Origin: Bacteroidota bacterium
GTDB taxonomy: Bacteria > Bacteroidota > Bacteroidia > Cytophagales > Cyclobacteriaceae
Direction of reading: 5' to 3'
DNA: 6,275 nucleotides
NCBI GenBank assembly: GCA_023417955.1
Contig: JAEZDW010000060.1
Location: 1-6,275 of the forward strand
Shown here piece by piece: positions 1 to 6,275 of this stretch (positions within the stretch are counted from its first letter, which is position 1; every line of letters begins with the position of its first letter). A program made the position numbers and the translations under genes. The notes beneath the pieces are model-generated. The model had not been told where the DNA came from and made no database searches. It was given only the letters and a program-made list of their open reading frames with translations.

Positions 1-133
1 CCTTGAATACATCGTACCGGACTTTGTACACGTACTCTACAAGGGCCAAATTGTGAAATCGGGTACGAAAGAACTCGCACTTGAGCTCGAGGCAAAGGGT
101 TACGACTGGATTAAGGATCACGCAACGGTTTAA
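1..133 (+). CDS. sufC: SufC, Fe-S cluster assembly ATPase (C-terminal fragment)
   Basis: Only the last 43 codons of this gene are in the window, read in the frame that starts at base 2 and ends with TAA at 131-133. The fragment contains IVPDFVHVLYKGQIVKSG, then KELALELEAKGYDWIK. This matches the C-terminal end of SufC, the soluble ABC-type ATPase that pairs with SufB and SufD to drive scaffold rearrangement during Fe-S assembly. The Walker A, signature and Walker B motifs lie upstream, outside the window, so ATPase competence cannot be judged. sufD starts 9 bases after the stop, which fits the usual sufB-sufC-sufD order. The short length limits certainty, but the tail is characteristic and the following genes support it strongly. 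Confidence 0.9.
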   Translation, partial: LEYIVPDFVHVLYKGQIVKSGTKELALELEAKGYDWIKDHATV

Positions 134-142
134 CGAGGGGTA

Positions 143-1444
143 ATGAGTTCATTGGTTTCAGCAAATACAACAACTACAACTATAGCTGCTGCAATTCGCG
201 GCCGGCTTCAGAGTAAGGACACTTTCGCGGATATCCGCGAGAAAGCACTTCTGCATTTCGAGAAACTTGGTCTTCCGGGTAACAGGTCGGAGGAGTACAA
301 GCATACTCCCCTGGCGCGCCTGCTCGAAAAGCACTTTGATTTTTCGCTGCAGAATCCTGAGCCGGGAAATATTTCGCCTGAAGCGTATACCGTTGCGGGC
401 ATTGAAGGATCGGTCCTCGTATTTGTCAACGGCAAGTTCAACAGCGAACTGAGCCGCATCGATGATATCAAGGGAGTAACTGTTAAACCACTTGCTGAAG
501 CCCCTGCAGTCATAGCCAAAAAACTCGGGACGATAGCAGAGCCTGCATCGGATCCATTTGTTGCCTGGAACACGGCTGCGTGGGAAGAAGGCATTTATAT
601 CCACGTTGAACGCAATGTAGTCGTTGAGAAGCCTGTATTTATTTATCACGTCCACGATACGCGCGAAGGTCAGGTTGTTTCGGCAGGCAGAAATTTTATC
701 GTCTGTGAAGCAGGAAGTGAAATCACGGTTTTTGATACACTCTATACGACGGGGACAAACAATAGCTTCTCTACCCTGGTATCAGAAGGTATCGTCGAAG
801 AAAATGCAGGCCTGAACTGGTATTCGATTCAAAATGATTCGCAGGCGCGTTTTCATTTTGACCATCGACAAATTAATCAGGCTCGATCAAGCCGCGTGAA
901 CACTTTTACGTTTACACTGAACGGAAAGGCTGTACGTAACAACCTTCAGTTGTCCCTTGATGGTGAAGGAATCGATTCGCACATGTACGGATTGTATTTG
1001 CTGGGCGGAGACACACTTGCAGATAATCACACGGTGGTAGATCATCGTCAGCCGAATTCCTTCAGCAATGAGATGTATAAGGGCGTTATTGACGATAAGG
1101 CCCGCGGCGTTTTCAATGGAAAAATTTACGTACGACCGAATGCTCAGAAAACGAATGCTTTTCAGTCGAACCGGAACATTCTCTTGTCAGATCAGGCAAC
1201 GGTCAATACAAAACCTCAGCTTGAAATCTGGGCCGATGACGTTAAGTGCTCGCATGGGTGTACGACTGGACAGCTTGATGAAGAAGCTTTGTTTTATCTG
1301 AGGGCTCGGGGGATTCACGAGCACACAGCACGTGCGATGATGCTTTACGCGTTCGCAGCGGAATTGCTAGAGCCGATGAAGCATGAGGGAATTCGAAATT
1401 ATATTGATTCACTAATCAGCGAAAGACTACACAAAGATTTTTGA
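143..1444 (+). CDS. sufD: SufD, Fe-S cluster scaffold subunit
   Basis: This 433-residue protein is SufD, the partner of SufB and SufC in the cytosolic SufBCD scaffold that builds Fe-S clusters. Residues about 1-130 form the SufD-type N-terminal region, including RSEEYKHTPL (48-57), the family's usual E-x-W-K-Y-T element with Tyr and His in place of Trp and Tyr. Residues about 150-410 form the SufBD beta-helix core. It ends in KPQLEIWADDVKCSHGCTTG, where His371 aligns with the His360 known to matter in E. coli SufD; Cys369 precedes it and an extra Cys373 follows. Length is normal for the family. The ATG at 143 is preceded by GAGGGG (135-140), only 2 bases away, so it is a poor ribosome site. 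The next gene starts 1 base after the TGA, implying coupled translation with sufS. Confidence 0.95.
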   Translation: MSSLVSANTTTTTIAAAIRGRLQSKDTFADIREKALLHFEKLGLPGNRSEEYKHTPLARLLEKHFDFSLQNPEPGNISPEAYTVAGIEGSVLVFVNGKFNSELSRIDDIKGVTVKPLAEAPAVIAKKLGTIAEPASDPFVAWNTAAWEEGIYIHVERNVVVEKPVFIYHVHDTREGQVVSAGRNFIVCEAGSEITVFDTLYTTGTNNSFSTLVSEGIVEENAGLNWYSIQNDSQARFHFDHRQINQARSSRVNTFTFTLNGKAVRNNLQLSLDGEGIDSHMYGLYLLGGDTLADNHTVVDHRQPNSFSNEMYKGVIDDKARGVFNGKIYVRPNAQKTNAFQSNRNILLSDQATVNTKPQLEIWADDVKCSHGCTTGQLDEEALFYLRARGIHEHTARAMMLYAFAAELLEPMKHEGIRNYIDSLISERLHKDF

Positions 1445-1445
1445 C

Positions 1446-2687
1446 ATGGCGCAACTTGCAGTGGAAAAAGCATTCAACGTTGACGAAATCCGGCAGCAAT
1501 TCCCTGTTCTCCATCAAAAGGTGCACGGAAGGGATCTCGTGTATCTCGACAACGCCGCCACGTCTCAAAAACCGGAAAGCGTAATCAATGCGCTTTCGGA
1601 ATACTATCGTGGTTATAATGCAAACATCCACAGAGGAATTCATACCCTTGCGGAGACTGCTACCAAGGCGTATGAAGCCACACGCCTCGCTGCGCAGCAG
1701 TTTATTAACGCACCTTCTCCTGAAGAGATCATCTTTACACGGGGCGTTACGGAAGGCATCAACCTCGTAGCGTCTTCTTACGGGCGACGCTTCCTGAACG
1801 CAGGAGACGAAGTTATCATCAGCGGCATGGAACATCACTCCAACATTGTTCCATGGCAGCTTGTCTGTGAGGAAAAAGGCGCTACGCTGAAGGTAATACC
1901 GGTTTCGGCCGAAGGCGAACTCGATCTGGACACGTTCAGCACCATGCTTACTTCGCGTACGCGAATCGTGTCTGTCAACCATGCGTCCAACAGCCTGGGA
2001 ACAATAAATCCGATTGCTGAAATCATCGCCGCAGCGCATCAGGCAGGCGCCGTAGTAATGATTGACGGCGCACAGGCGGGTGCACACCTTCCTATTGATG
2101 TGCAGGCCCTTGATTGCGATTTCTATACGCTTTCAGCTCACAAGATGTACGGCCCGACAGGTACCGGAATCCTTTATGGGAAACGTGAACTCCTTGAAAA
2201 AATGCCCCCCTATCACGGCGGCGGCGAGATGATAAAAGAAGTGACATTTGAGAAGACCACGTATAATGATCTTCCTTATAAATTCGAAGCTGGTACGCCC
2301 AACATTGGCGATGTTGTGGCGTGGAAGTACGGCTTCGACTTTATCAATTCGCTCGGCAGAGAAAACATGGCCGGGCACGAGCACGAATTGCTGGAGTATG
2401 CTACGGCACAGGTTGGTGCTTTAAAAGGTGTAAAACTGGTTGGAACAGCAAAGCAGAAGGTGTCTGTCGTTTCTTTTGTTGTAGAAGGTATCCACCACTT
2501 TGACATCGGGCAAATGCTTGATGCCCGCGGGATTGCCGTAAGAACCGGCCACCATTGCACCCAACCGCTGATGACACAATACGGCATCGAAGGAACCGTA
2601 CGCGCATCGTTTGCCGTTTACAATACAAAAAAGGAAATAGATTTGCTGGTAGAAGGCCTGGACCGCGTCATCAGTTTCATGAAATAA
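1446..2687 (+). CDS. sufS: SufS, group II cysteine desulfurase
   Basis: This 413-residue PLP enzyme converts L-cysteine to L-alanine and holds the released sulfur as a cysteine persulfide for transfer to SufE. Visible landmarks are YLDNAATSQKP (33-43), MEHHSNIVPWQ (128-138, with the histidine expected to stack on PLP), IDGAQAG with Asp207 and Gln210, SAHKMYGPTGTG with the PLP-binding lysine Lys233, and RTGHHCTQP with the persulfide cysteine Cys371. The conserved RTGHHC context and the short active-site loop place it in the SufS/CsdA group rather than the NifS/IscS group. No Shine-Dalgarno sequence is evident. The start lies 1 base after the sufD stop, so initiation probably depends on upstream translation. 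The sufE gene directly downstream encodes its expected sulfur acceptor. Confidence 0.97.
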   Translation: MAQLAVEKAFNVDEIRQQFPVLHQKVHGRDLVYLDNAATSQKPESVINALSEYYRGYNANIHRGIHTLAETATKAYEATRLAAQQFINAPSPEEIIFTRGVTEGINLVASSYGRRFLNAGDEVIISGMEHHSNIVPWQLVCEEKGATLKVIPVSAEGELDLDTFSTMLTSRTRIVSVNHASNSLGTINPIAEIIAAAHQAGAVVMIDGAQAGAHLPIDVQALDCDFYTLSAHKMYGPTGTGILYGKRELLEKMPPYHGGGEMIKEVTFEKTTYNDLPYKFEAGTPNIGDVVAWKYGFDFINSLGRENMAGHEHELLEYATAQVGALKGVKLVGTAKQKVSVVSFVVEGIHHFDIGQMLDARGIAVRTGHHCTQPLMTQYGIEGTVRASFAVYNTKKEIDLLVEGLDRVISFMK

Positions 2688-2696
2688 ACGCATAAC

Positions 2697-3137
2697 GTGA
2701 CGATCGAAAATATCCAGGAAGAAATTGTTAACGAGTTCGCGCTGCTCGATGGTGACCGCGAGATGACTGTGCTTTACATCATGGAGCTCGGTCAGAAGGT
2801 GCCCGAGATGCCCGAAAGTGACAAGACAGAAGATAACATTGTGAAAGGATGCCAGTCGAAAGTCTGGCTGACAGCCTCGCTCAACGCAGATTACCGTGTT
2901 GCCTATGAGGCCGACAGCAATACTGCGATTACGAAAGGACTTGTCAGTTTGCTGTTGCGAATTTTTAATAATCAGAAGCCCGATGACATTCTGAAAGCAG
3001 ACCTTACGTTCATGAACCGTATCGGAATGGAACGGTTTATCGGCACGCAACGTTCGAATGGTTTTGCGGCGATGATCAAACAAATGAAGTTGTACGCCCT
3101 GGCGTTCAAAACGAAAATGGAGGTGAACAATGGCTGA
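2697..3137 (+). CDS. sufE: SufE, sulfur acceptor for SufS (GTG start)
   Basis: This 146-residue protein is SufE, which accepts persulfide sulfur from SufS, stimulates the desulfurase and passes sulfur to the SufBCD scaffold. The acceptor cysteine is Cys52 in NIVKGCQSKVWL, matching the position and context of Cys51 of E. coli SufE. The start is GTG at 2697: no ATG lies between the preceding in-frame TAA and this codon, and the next ATG (codon 23) would remove the conserved first helix that begins TIENIQEEIVNEF. The gene follows sufS after 9 bases and is in the same frame as it. Its last 8 bases overlap the downstream DUF59 gene, and its 3' end contains that gene's ribosome-binding site. No ribosome site of its own is evident, so translation is probably coupled to sufS. 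Confidence 0.95.
   Translation: MTIENIQEEIVNEFALLDGDREMTVLYIMELGQKVPEMPESDKTEDNIVKGCQSKVWLTASLNADYRVAYEADSNTAITKGLVSLLLRIFNNQKPDDILKADLTFMNRIGMERFIGTQRSNGFAAMIKQMKLYALAFKTKMEVNNG
3119..3124 (+). promoter_or_regulatory. Strong Shine-Dalgarno site inside the end of sufE
   Basis: GGAGGT lies 5 bases before the ATG at 3130 and is the clearest ribosome-binding site in the window. It supports ATG 3130 as the start of the DUF59 gene, even though that start overlaps sufE by 8 bases. Ribosomes finishing sufE pass directly over it, which suits translational coupling. Confidence 0.75.
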
Positions 3138-3474
3138 AAGTGTTGAATCAAATTCCGTACAGGAATCCGTACCTAATCTGCGCGATAGGGTGATCGATGC
3201 TATTAAAACGGTATACGATCCCGAAATCCCGGTTGATGTTTACGAACTCGGCTTGATTTACGAGGTGAGCATCTACCCGGTGAACAATATTTACGTGTTG
3301 ATGACCCTGACCTCCCCATCGTGTCCTTCCGCGGAGGTTATTCCCGGGGAAGTAGAACAAAAATTAAAAGCGCTTGAAGGAGTCAATGACGTAAAAGTCG
3401 AGCTGACCTTTGACCCGCCATACTCACAGGATATGATGAGCGAGGCAGCAAAACTTGAACTGGGTTTCCTTTGA
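3130..3474 (+). CDS. sufT: DUF59/MIP18-family SUF assembly protein (SufT-type)
   Basis: This 114-residue protein belongs to the MIP18/DUF59 family, whose SUF-linked members (SufT) act in Fe-S cluster maturation or delivery rather than in sulfur mobilisation. After a polar N-terminal stretch of about 15 residues come the family's hallmark DPEIPVDVYELGLIYEV (30-46), the segment LTSPSCPSA with conserved Cys65, and the C-terminal VELTFDPPYSQDMMSEAAKLELG. Tyr stands where many relatives have Trp after DPP. The length is typical of single-domain members; the larger SufT form of Firmicutes carries additional sequence. It overlaps sufE by 8 bases and has its own strong ribosome site. PaaD of phenylacetate degradation shares the fold, but the SUF context rules that out. 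The family call is secure; the symbol rests on context. Confidence 0.88.
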   Translation: MAESVESNSVQESVPNLRDRVIDAIKTVYDPEIPVDVYELGLIYEVSIYPVNNIYVLMTLTSPSCPSAEVIPGEVEQKLKALEGVNDVKVELTFDPPYSQDMMSEAAKLELGFL

Positions 3475-3515
3475 CCGATAAATACGAATAACATCACTAT
3501 TAACAAATTGAATAT

Positions 3516-3932
3516 ATGTATCCTGAACAACTAGTTGCTCCAATGCGGACCGACCTTACCAGCGCGGGATTTGTGGAATTGAAGAGTGCTGAAGAGGTAG
3601 ATAAGCAACTGCAGAATCAGCAGGGAACGACGCTGCTGGTAATCAACTCTGTGTGCGGCTGCGCGGCTGGAGCCGCCAGACCTGGTGTGAAATGGGCGCT
3701 TGAAAATTCACCGAAGCGTCCTGATACGCTGGCTACCGTCTTCGCCGGAGTCGACAAAGAAGCAGTGGCAAAGGCGAGAGAGTACACACTTCCCTACCCT
3801 CCCTCTTCACCTTCAATTGCGCTGTTCAAAGACGGCGAACTCGTACATTTCGTTGAGCGCCATCACATCGAAGGGCGCAATGCTCAAATGATCGGACAAC
3901 ACCTCGTGGAAGTTTTCGATGAGTATTGTTGA
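3516..3932 (+). CDS. brxB: BrxA/BrxB-family bacilliredoxin (YphP/YqiW, DUF1094)
   Basis: This 138-residue thioredoxin-fold protein matches the BrxA/BrxB family, which removes bacillithiol from protein cysteines (de-bacillithiolation). The start YPEQLVAPMRTDLTSAGF and the redox motif NSVCGCAAGAARPG (Cys47-Gly48-Cys49) are diagnostic, since Cys-Gly-Cys replaces the CxxC of ordinary thioredoxins. PYPPSSPSIALF supplies the cis-proline region, followed by HFVERHHIEGR. The chain ends in Cys138, a terminal cysteine also present in Bacillus members. The ATG follows an AT-rich 41-base leader without a Shine-Dalgarno sequence, as is common in Bacteroidota. Its placement after the SUF genes suggests protection or repair of Fe-S assembly cysteines, which is inference. 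BrxA and BrxB are close paralogues, so the symbol marks the family, not the exact paralogue. Confidence 0.9.
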   Translation: MYPEQLVAPMRTDLTSAGFVELKSAEEVDKQLQNQQGTTLLVINSVCGCAAGAARPGVKWALENSPKRPDTLATVFAGVDKEAVAKAREYTLPYPPSSPSIALFKDGELVHFVERHHIEGRNAQMIGQHLVEVFDEYC

Positions 3933-3952
3933 TTGTGCACCCAAGCTTTAAC

Positions 3953-3976
3953 AAAGGAGGCTCATCGCCTCCTTTT
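3953..3976. terminator. Convergent (bidirectional) hairpin terminator
   Basis: AAAGGAGGC (3953-3961) and GCCTCCTTT (3967-3975) form a perfect 9-bp stem around the 5-base loop TCATC. The hairpin lies between the bacilliredoxin stop at 3932 and the antiporter stop codon at 3978-3980. On the + strand it ends in a run of four T then C; on the - strand it ends in TTT followed by GTT. Both tails are short, so efficiency in either direction is uncertain, but position and symmetry argue for a shared terminator. The rest of the gap (3933-3952) shows nothing. Confidence 0.75.
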
Positions 3977-3977
3977 C

Positions 3978-5561
3978 TTATTCCCCACGGTCGAGCATGA
4001 GCCGGGTCTCCTCCAGGTCAAGTTCGTATTCTATCCTGCGCATTGCTTCATCGCTTATTTGACTGCTTCGGCGCATCTTGAGCAGAAGTTGTCTCTCAAA
4101 GTGAAGAAGTTCTTGTTGTATCCTGTGAAATTCAAGGATTTCTTCATCGTTAAGACGTCTCCGGATTTCATCTTTGTGAACGCGTTGAATACGTATCTCG
4201 TATTTCGTCTTGATTTGATTCAATGCGTCTTCCGAGAGCGCGAGTGAGTAGTTTTCTTCAATGTGCTCGATAACCGCCGAAGCCAGGTTCACCCGGGCAC
4301 CGTTTTCATGGACTTGTTCGTTTGAATCAGAACGTATGCCAAGCAAACGGATGATGGGGCGCAAAGTCAGGCCCTGTAGTACGAGAGTCGAGAAAATCAC
4401 CGAGAATGTTAGAAAAATAATCAGATCCCGATTTGGAAAGGGGTCTCCTCCTGCGACAGTCAGCGGTAGTGCAAGGGCGGCGGCAAGTGAGACTACACCC
4501 CGCATTCCTGACCATGCCACGATCGTTACCAGCCCTAATGTCGCCGGTTCGCGCTCCCGGAGTCTTGGGCTAAGCCAACGAGGAATGTATGCTGCAGGAT
4601 AAACCCAGACAATCCTTCCGATAATAACGGCAGCACTTACTATTATGCCGTACTTCAGCATATCGCCAAGCGAATACGACTCGATATTTGTCATAATCTC
4701 GGGAAGCTGAAGTCCAATAAGGATGAATATTAGCCCGTCAAGAAGGAAAATGATTGTATTCCAGGCACCCTTTGCCTGCAGGCGCGATTGCTGTGAGAAA
4801 ATCTCGCTTGAATGCCAGCTCAAATAAACACCGGCCACAACCACCGCCAACACACCCGACACCTGAATCGCTTCAGATGAAAGGTACGCGACGAAAGGTG
4901 CGATAAACGTAAGGGCTGTATCGGTGGTAGGATTATTAGGCGTAATTCTGTGGATCCATTTGAATACGAACCCGACCACAAAACCGATCGCGATACCCGC
5001 TCCGGCAACATAGAAAAAATGGAGGCCCGCATCCAGTACTTCGAATGAGCCGCCTACGACAGCAGCTACGGCGTATCGAAATGCGATCAGTCCTGTTGCA
5101 TCATTTACAAGACTCTCACCTTCCAGAACGGTAATTACGCGTTTCGGAACACTGAGCCCCTTGGTCGCAGCCGTGGCAGCAACGGCGTCGGTCGGAGAAA
5201 TGATAGCACCCAACACAAACGCTTCGGGCCACCCCATCCCGGGAACAAATGTATGAGCAATATACGCGACCACGCACGTGATGAATACCACGCAACCTAT
5301 TGCCAGCTGCGATATTGGCCGGCGCGCGCGTTTAAAATCGGGCCACGAGGTCGCCCAGGCTCCGGCATAAAGTGTTGGAGGCAGGAAGATCAGAAAGACT
5401 ATTGATGGATCAAGAGTAATGACAGGCAGGGCCGGAAACAGTCCGATAACCATTCCTGCAAGCACGAGCAGAATGGGATACGGGATCCTGATTTTGTCAG
5501 TGACTTCAGCCAGCGCCGTAACAACGGCAAGCAGAATAACGACGGTTGCAACCTCCTGCAT
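3978..5561 (-). CDS. CPA1-family Na+/H+ antiporter
   Basis: This 527-residue inner-membrane protein exchanges Na+ (possibly also K+ or Li+) for protons, supporting pH and salt balance. Residues about 5-405 form the Na_H_Exchanger domain, with roughly 12 hydrophobic segments from VVILLAVVTALAEV near the start to LTFSVIFSTLVLQGL near 384-398. Key motifs are SPTDAVAATAA with Asp125, LEGESLVNDATGLI with Glu147 and the Asn153-Asp154 pair typical of electroneutral CPA1 exchangers, and WSGMRGVVSLAAALALP with Arg354. Residues about 411-527 form a charged, helical, probably coiled-coil cytosolic tail. Length fits bacterial CPA1 proteins. The ATG lies 13 bases after the stop of the upstream epimerase gene, so co-transcription is likely. 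No Shine-Dalgarno precedes it. Ion preference cannot be read from sequence. Confidence 0.93.
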   Translation of the reverse strand: MQEVATVVILLAVVTALAEVTDKIRIPYPILLVLAGMVIGLFPALPVITLDPSIVFLIFLPPTLYAGAWATSWPDFKRARRPISQLAIGCVVFITCVVAYIAHTFVPGMGWPEAFVLGAIISPTDAVAATAATKGLSVPKRVITVLEGESLVNDATGLIAFRYAVAAVVGGSFEVLDAGLHFFYVAGAGIAIGFVVGFVFKWIHRITPNNPTTDTALTFIAPFVAYLSSEAIQVSGVLAVVVAGVYLSWHSSEIFSQQSRLQAKGAWNTIIFLLDGLIFILIGLQLPEIMTNIESYSLGDMLKYGIIVSAAVIIGRIVWVYPAAYIPRWLSPRLREREPATLGLVTIVAWSGMRGVVSLAAALALPLTVAGGDPFPNRDLIIFLTFSVIFSTLVLQGLTLRPIIRLLGIRSDSNEQVHENGARVNLASAVIEHIEENYSLALSEDALNQIKTKYEIRIQRVHKDEIRRRLNDEEILEFHRIQQELLHFERQLLLKMRRSSQISDEAMRRIEYELDLEETRLMLDRGE

Positions 5562-5574
5562 AGCCGTCAGTTGT

Positions 5575-6275
5575 TTAGAAACTGAACTTGGCGATAAACT
5601 CCTCTAACTCGTCCTTCAGACTTCTTTGCATTGTTATTCCCAACACTTCGTTAACCATTGGGTTAGGCTTAACATGAAGTTCATTCAGGCGCAGATGTTG
5701 ATTGATAAAGAGAAACTCCAGGCCGGGGACGAGCTCCTTGAGCACGTCAAGCAGGTCAATGATTTTTATATTTCGTTCAACCAGATTGTAGGTACCATTC
5801 GGTAAGTCACTGTGAACCAAATTGCCTAATGCCTTTGCGATATTTTCGATGTGAATAAACGACCGCGATTGCTTTCCGTCGCCCTGAATTGACACCATCT
5901 TGTTGAAGTTGGCTTCGAATACGAACCGGTTGATCACCGCGTCGAAACGCATACTCTTGTTATAGCCGTAAACATTGCCGCAACGCATGATATACGTACT
6001 GATCTTGTCCGATAATCTGCGCACGTGTTCCTCACCACGAAGTTTTGACGTTGCGTACAGCGACTGCGGTTCAGGGATTGCAGACTCATCGACGGCTTCT
6101 TTTGAGGAGCCGTAGATACCCGTGCTGCTTGTGAATATCACACGACGGACATTGCTTTCTTCGATCGCATAAACAAGCTCAGCGGTTCCCCAGTGATTCA
6201 CCTGTTCGTACACATGCGCATCGGTGTTTGCAAAAGGGGTCGTAACCTTGGCCGCAAGGTGGTAGACGATATCCG
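5575..6275 (-). CDS. Extended SDR NAD-dependent epimerase/dehydratase (N-terminus outside window)
   Basis: The reading frame stays open to the window edge, giving about 232 residues of the middle and C-terminus. The GTG at 6211-6213 is internal, because the upstream in-frame codons read DIVYHLAAKVTTPF, the family's conserved strand 4 region. Further motifs are VNHWGT, FTSSTGIYGSS with a catalytic Ser (visible residue 50), YATSK with catalytic Tyr73 and Lys77 (visible numbering), RCGNVYGYN and SRSFIHIENIAKAL. The missing N-terminus, about 60 residues, should hold the GxxGxxG dinucleotide-binding loop. Such enzymes act in the cytosol on nucleotide-linked sugars, often as 4-epimerases, dehydratases or reductases for surface glycans. 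The exact substrate cannot be named here. The antiporter gene follows after 13 bases and probably shares its transcript. Confidence 0.9.
   Translation of the reverse strand, partial: DIVYHLAAKVTTPFANTDAHVYEQVNHWGTAELVYAIEESNVRRVIFTSSTGIYGSSKEAVDESAIPEPQSLYATSKLRGEEHVRRLSDKISTYIMRCGNVYGYNKSMRFDAVINRFVFEANFNKMVSIQGDGKQSRSFIHIENIAKALGNLVHSDLPNGTYNLVERNIKIIDLLDVLKELVPGLEFLFINQHLRLNELHVKPNPMVNEVLGITMQRSLKDELEEFIAKFSF

Noticed and set aside
1416..2087. 223-residue open frame on the - strand opposite sufS
   Set aside because: It is antisense to a secure gene, is rich in Arg and Cys with no recognisable domain, and reads as a complement-strand shadow.
2421..3083. 220-residue open frame on the - strand across the sufS-sufE junction
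   Set aside because: It crosses two well-supported genes on the other strand, shows no family motif and has no independent start signal.
3471..3503. Possible promoter before brxB (TTGACC at 3471, TATTAA at 3498)
   Set aside because: The spacing of 21 bases is too wide for a sigma-70 type promoter, and no Bacteroidota-type TAnnTTTG element is present. The region is too short to call.
3933..4247. 104-residue open frame on the + strand after the bacilliredoxin
   Set aside because: It runs through the terminator and then opposite the antiporter C-terminus; its apparent protein has no family features.
5551..5557. AGGAGGT on the - strand just inside the antiporter start
   Set aside because: It lies in codons 2-4, and no usable start codon follows at suitable spacing, so it is probably chance.
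6211..6213. GTG as the start of the epimerase
   Set aside because: The in-frame upstream codons continue the conserved SDR sequence to the window edge, so the true start lies outside.

Overview
The window carries the 3' part of a SUF iron-sulfur cluster operon of Bacteroidota (Bacteroidetes) type on the + strand, meeting head-on a shorter two-gene unit on the - strand. The assignment to Bacteroidota rests on gene order, on protein sequence style (SufC tail, SufD, SufS with RTGHHCTQ) and on mostly absent Shine-Dalgarno sequences before the starts. It is inference from familiarity with these families, with no search behind it. Base composition looks moderate, near half G+C, and no abrupt change suggests recent transfer.

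Positions 1-3932, + strand: the C-terminal end of sufC (the gene enters from outside), then sufD, sufS, sufE, a DUF59/MIP18 protein of SufT type, and a BrxA/BrxB-family bacilliredoxin. From sufC to the DUF59 gene the spacers are 1-9 bases, or an 8-base overlap, so this is almost certainly one transcript. The bacilliredoxin follows after 41 bases. SufS removes sulfur from cysteine, SufE takes it as a persulfide, SufD works with SufC (and SufB, presumably just upstream) as the scaffold, and the DUF59 protein is expected to help cluster maturation or delivery. The bacilliredoxin would reduce bacillithiol-capped cysteines, which makes sense beside a pathway built on exposed, reactive cysteines.

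Positions 3933-3977: a short convergent intergenic gap holding a perfect 9-bp inverted repeat, probably a terminator shared by both units.

Positions 3978-6275, - strand: an extended SDR sugar-nucleotide-type epimerase/dehydratase whose N-terminus lies beyond the window, followed 13 bases later by a full-length CPA1-family Na+/H+ antiporter. They are probably co-transcribed, but no functional link between them is visible.

There are no RNA genes, insertion sequences, CRISPR arrays or long repeats, and no gene-free stretch longer than 50 bases. I do not see a previously undescribed system here. The most interesting point is the bacilliredoxin attached to the SUF operon.
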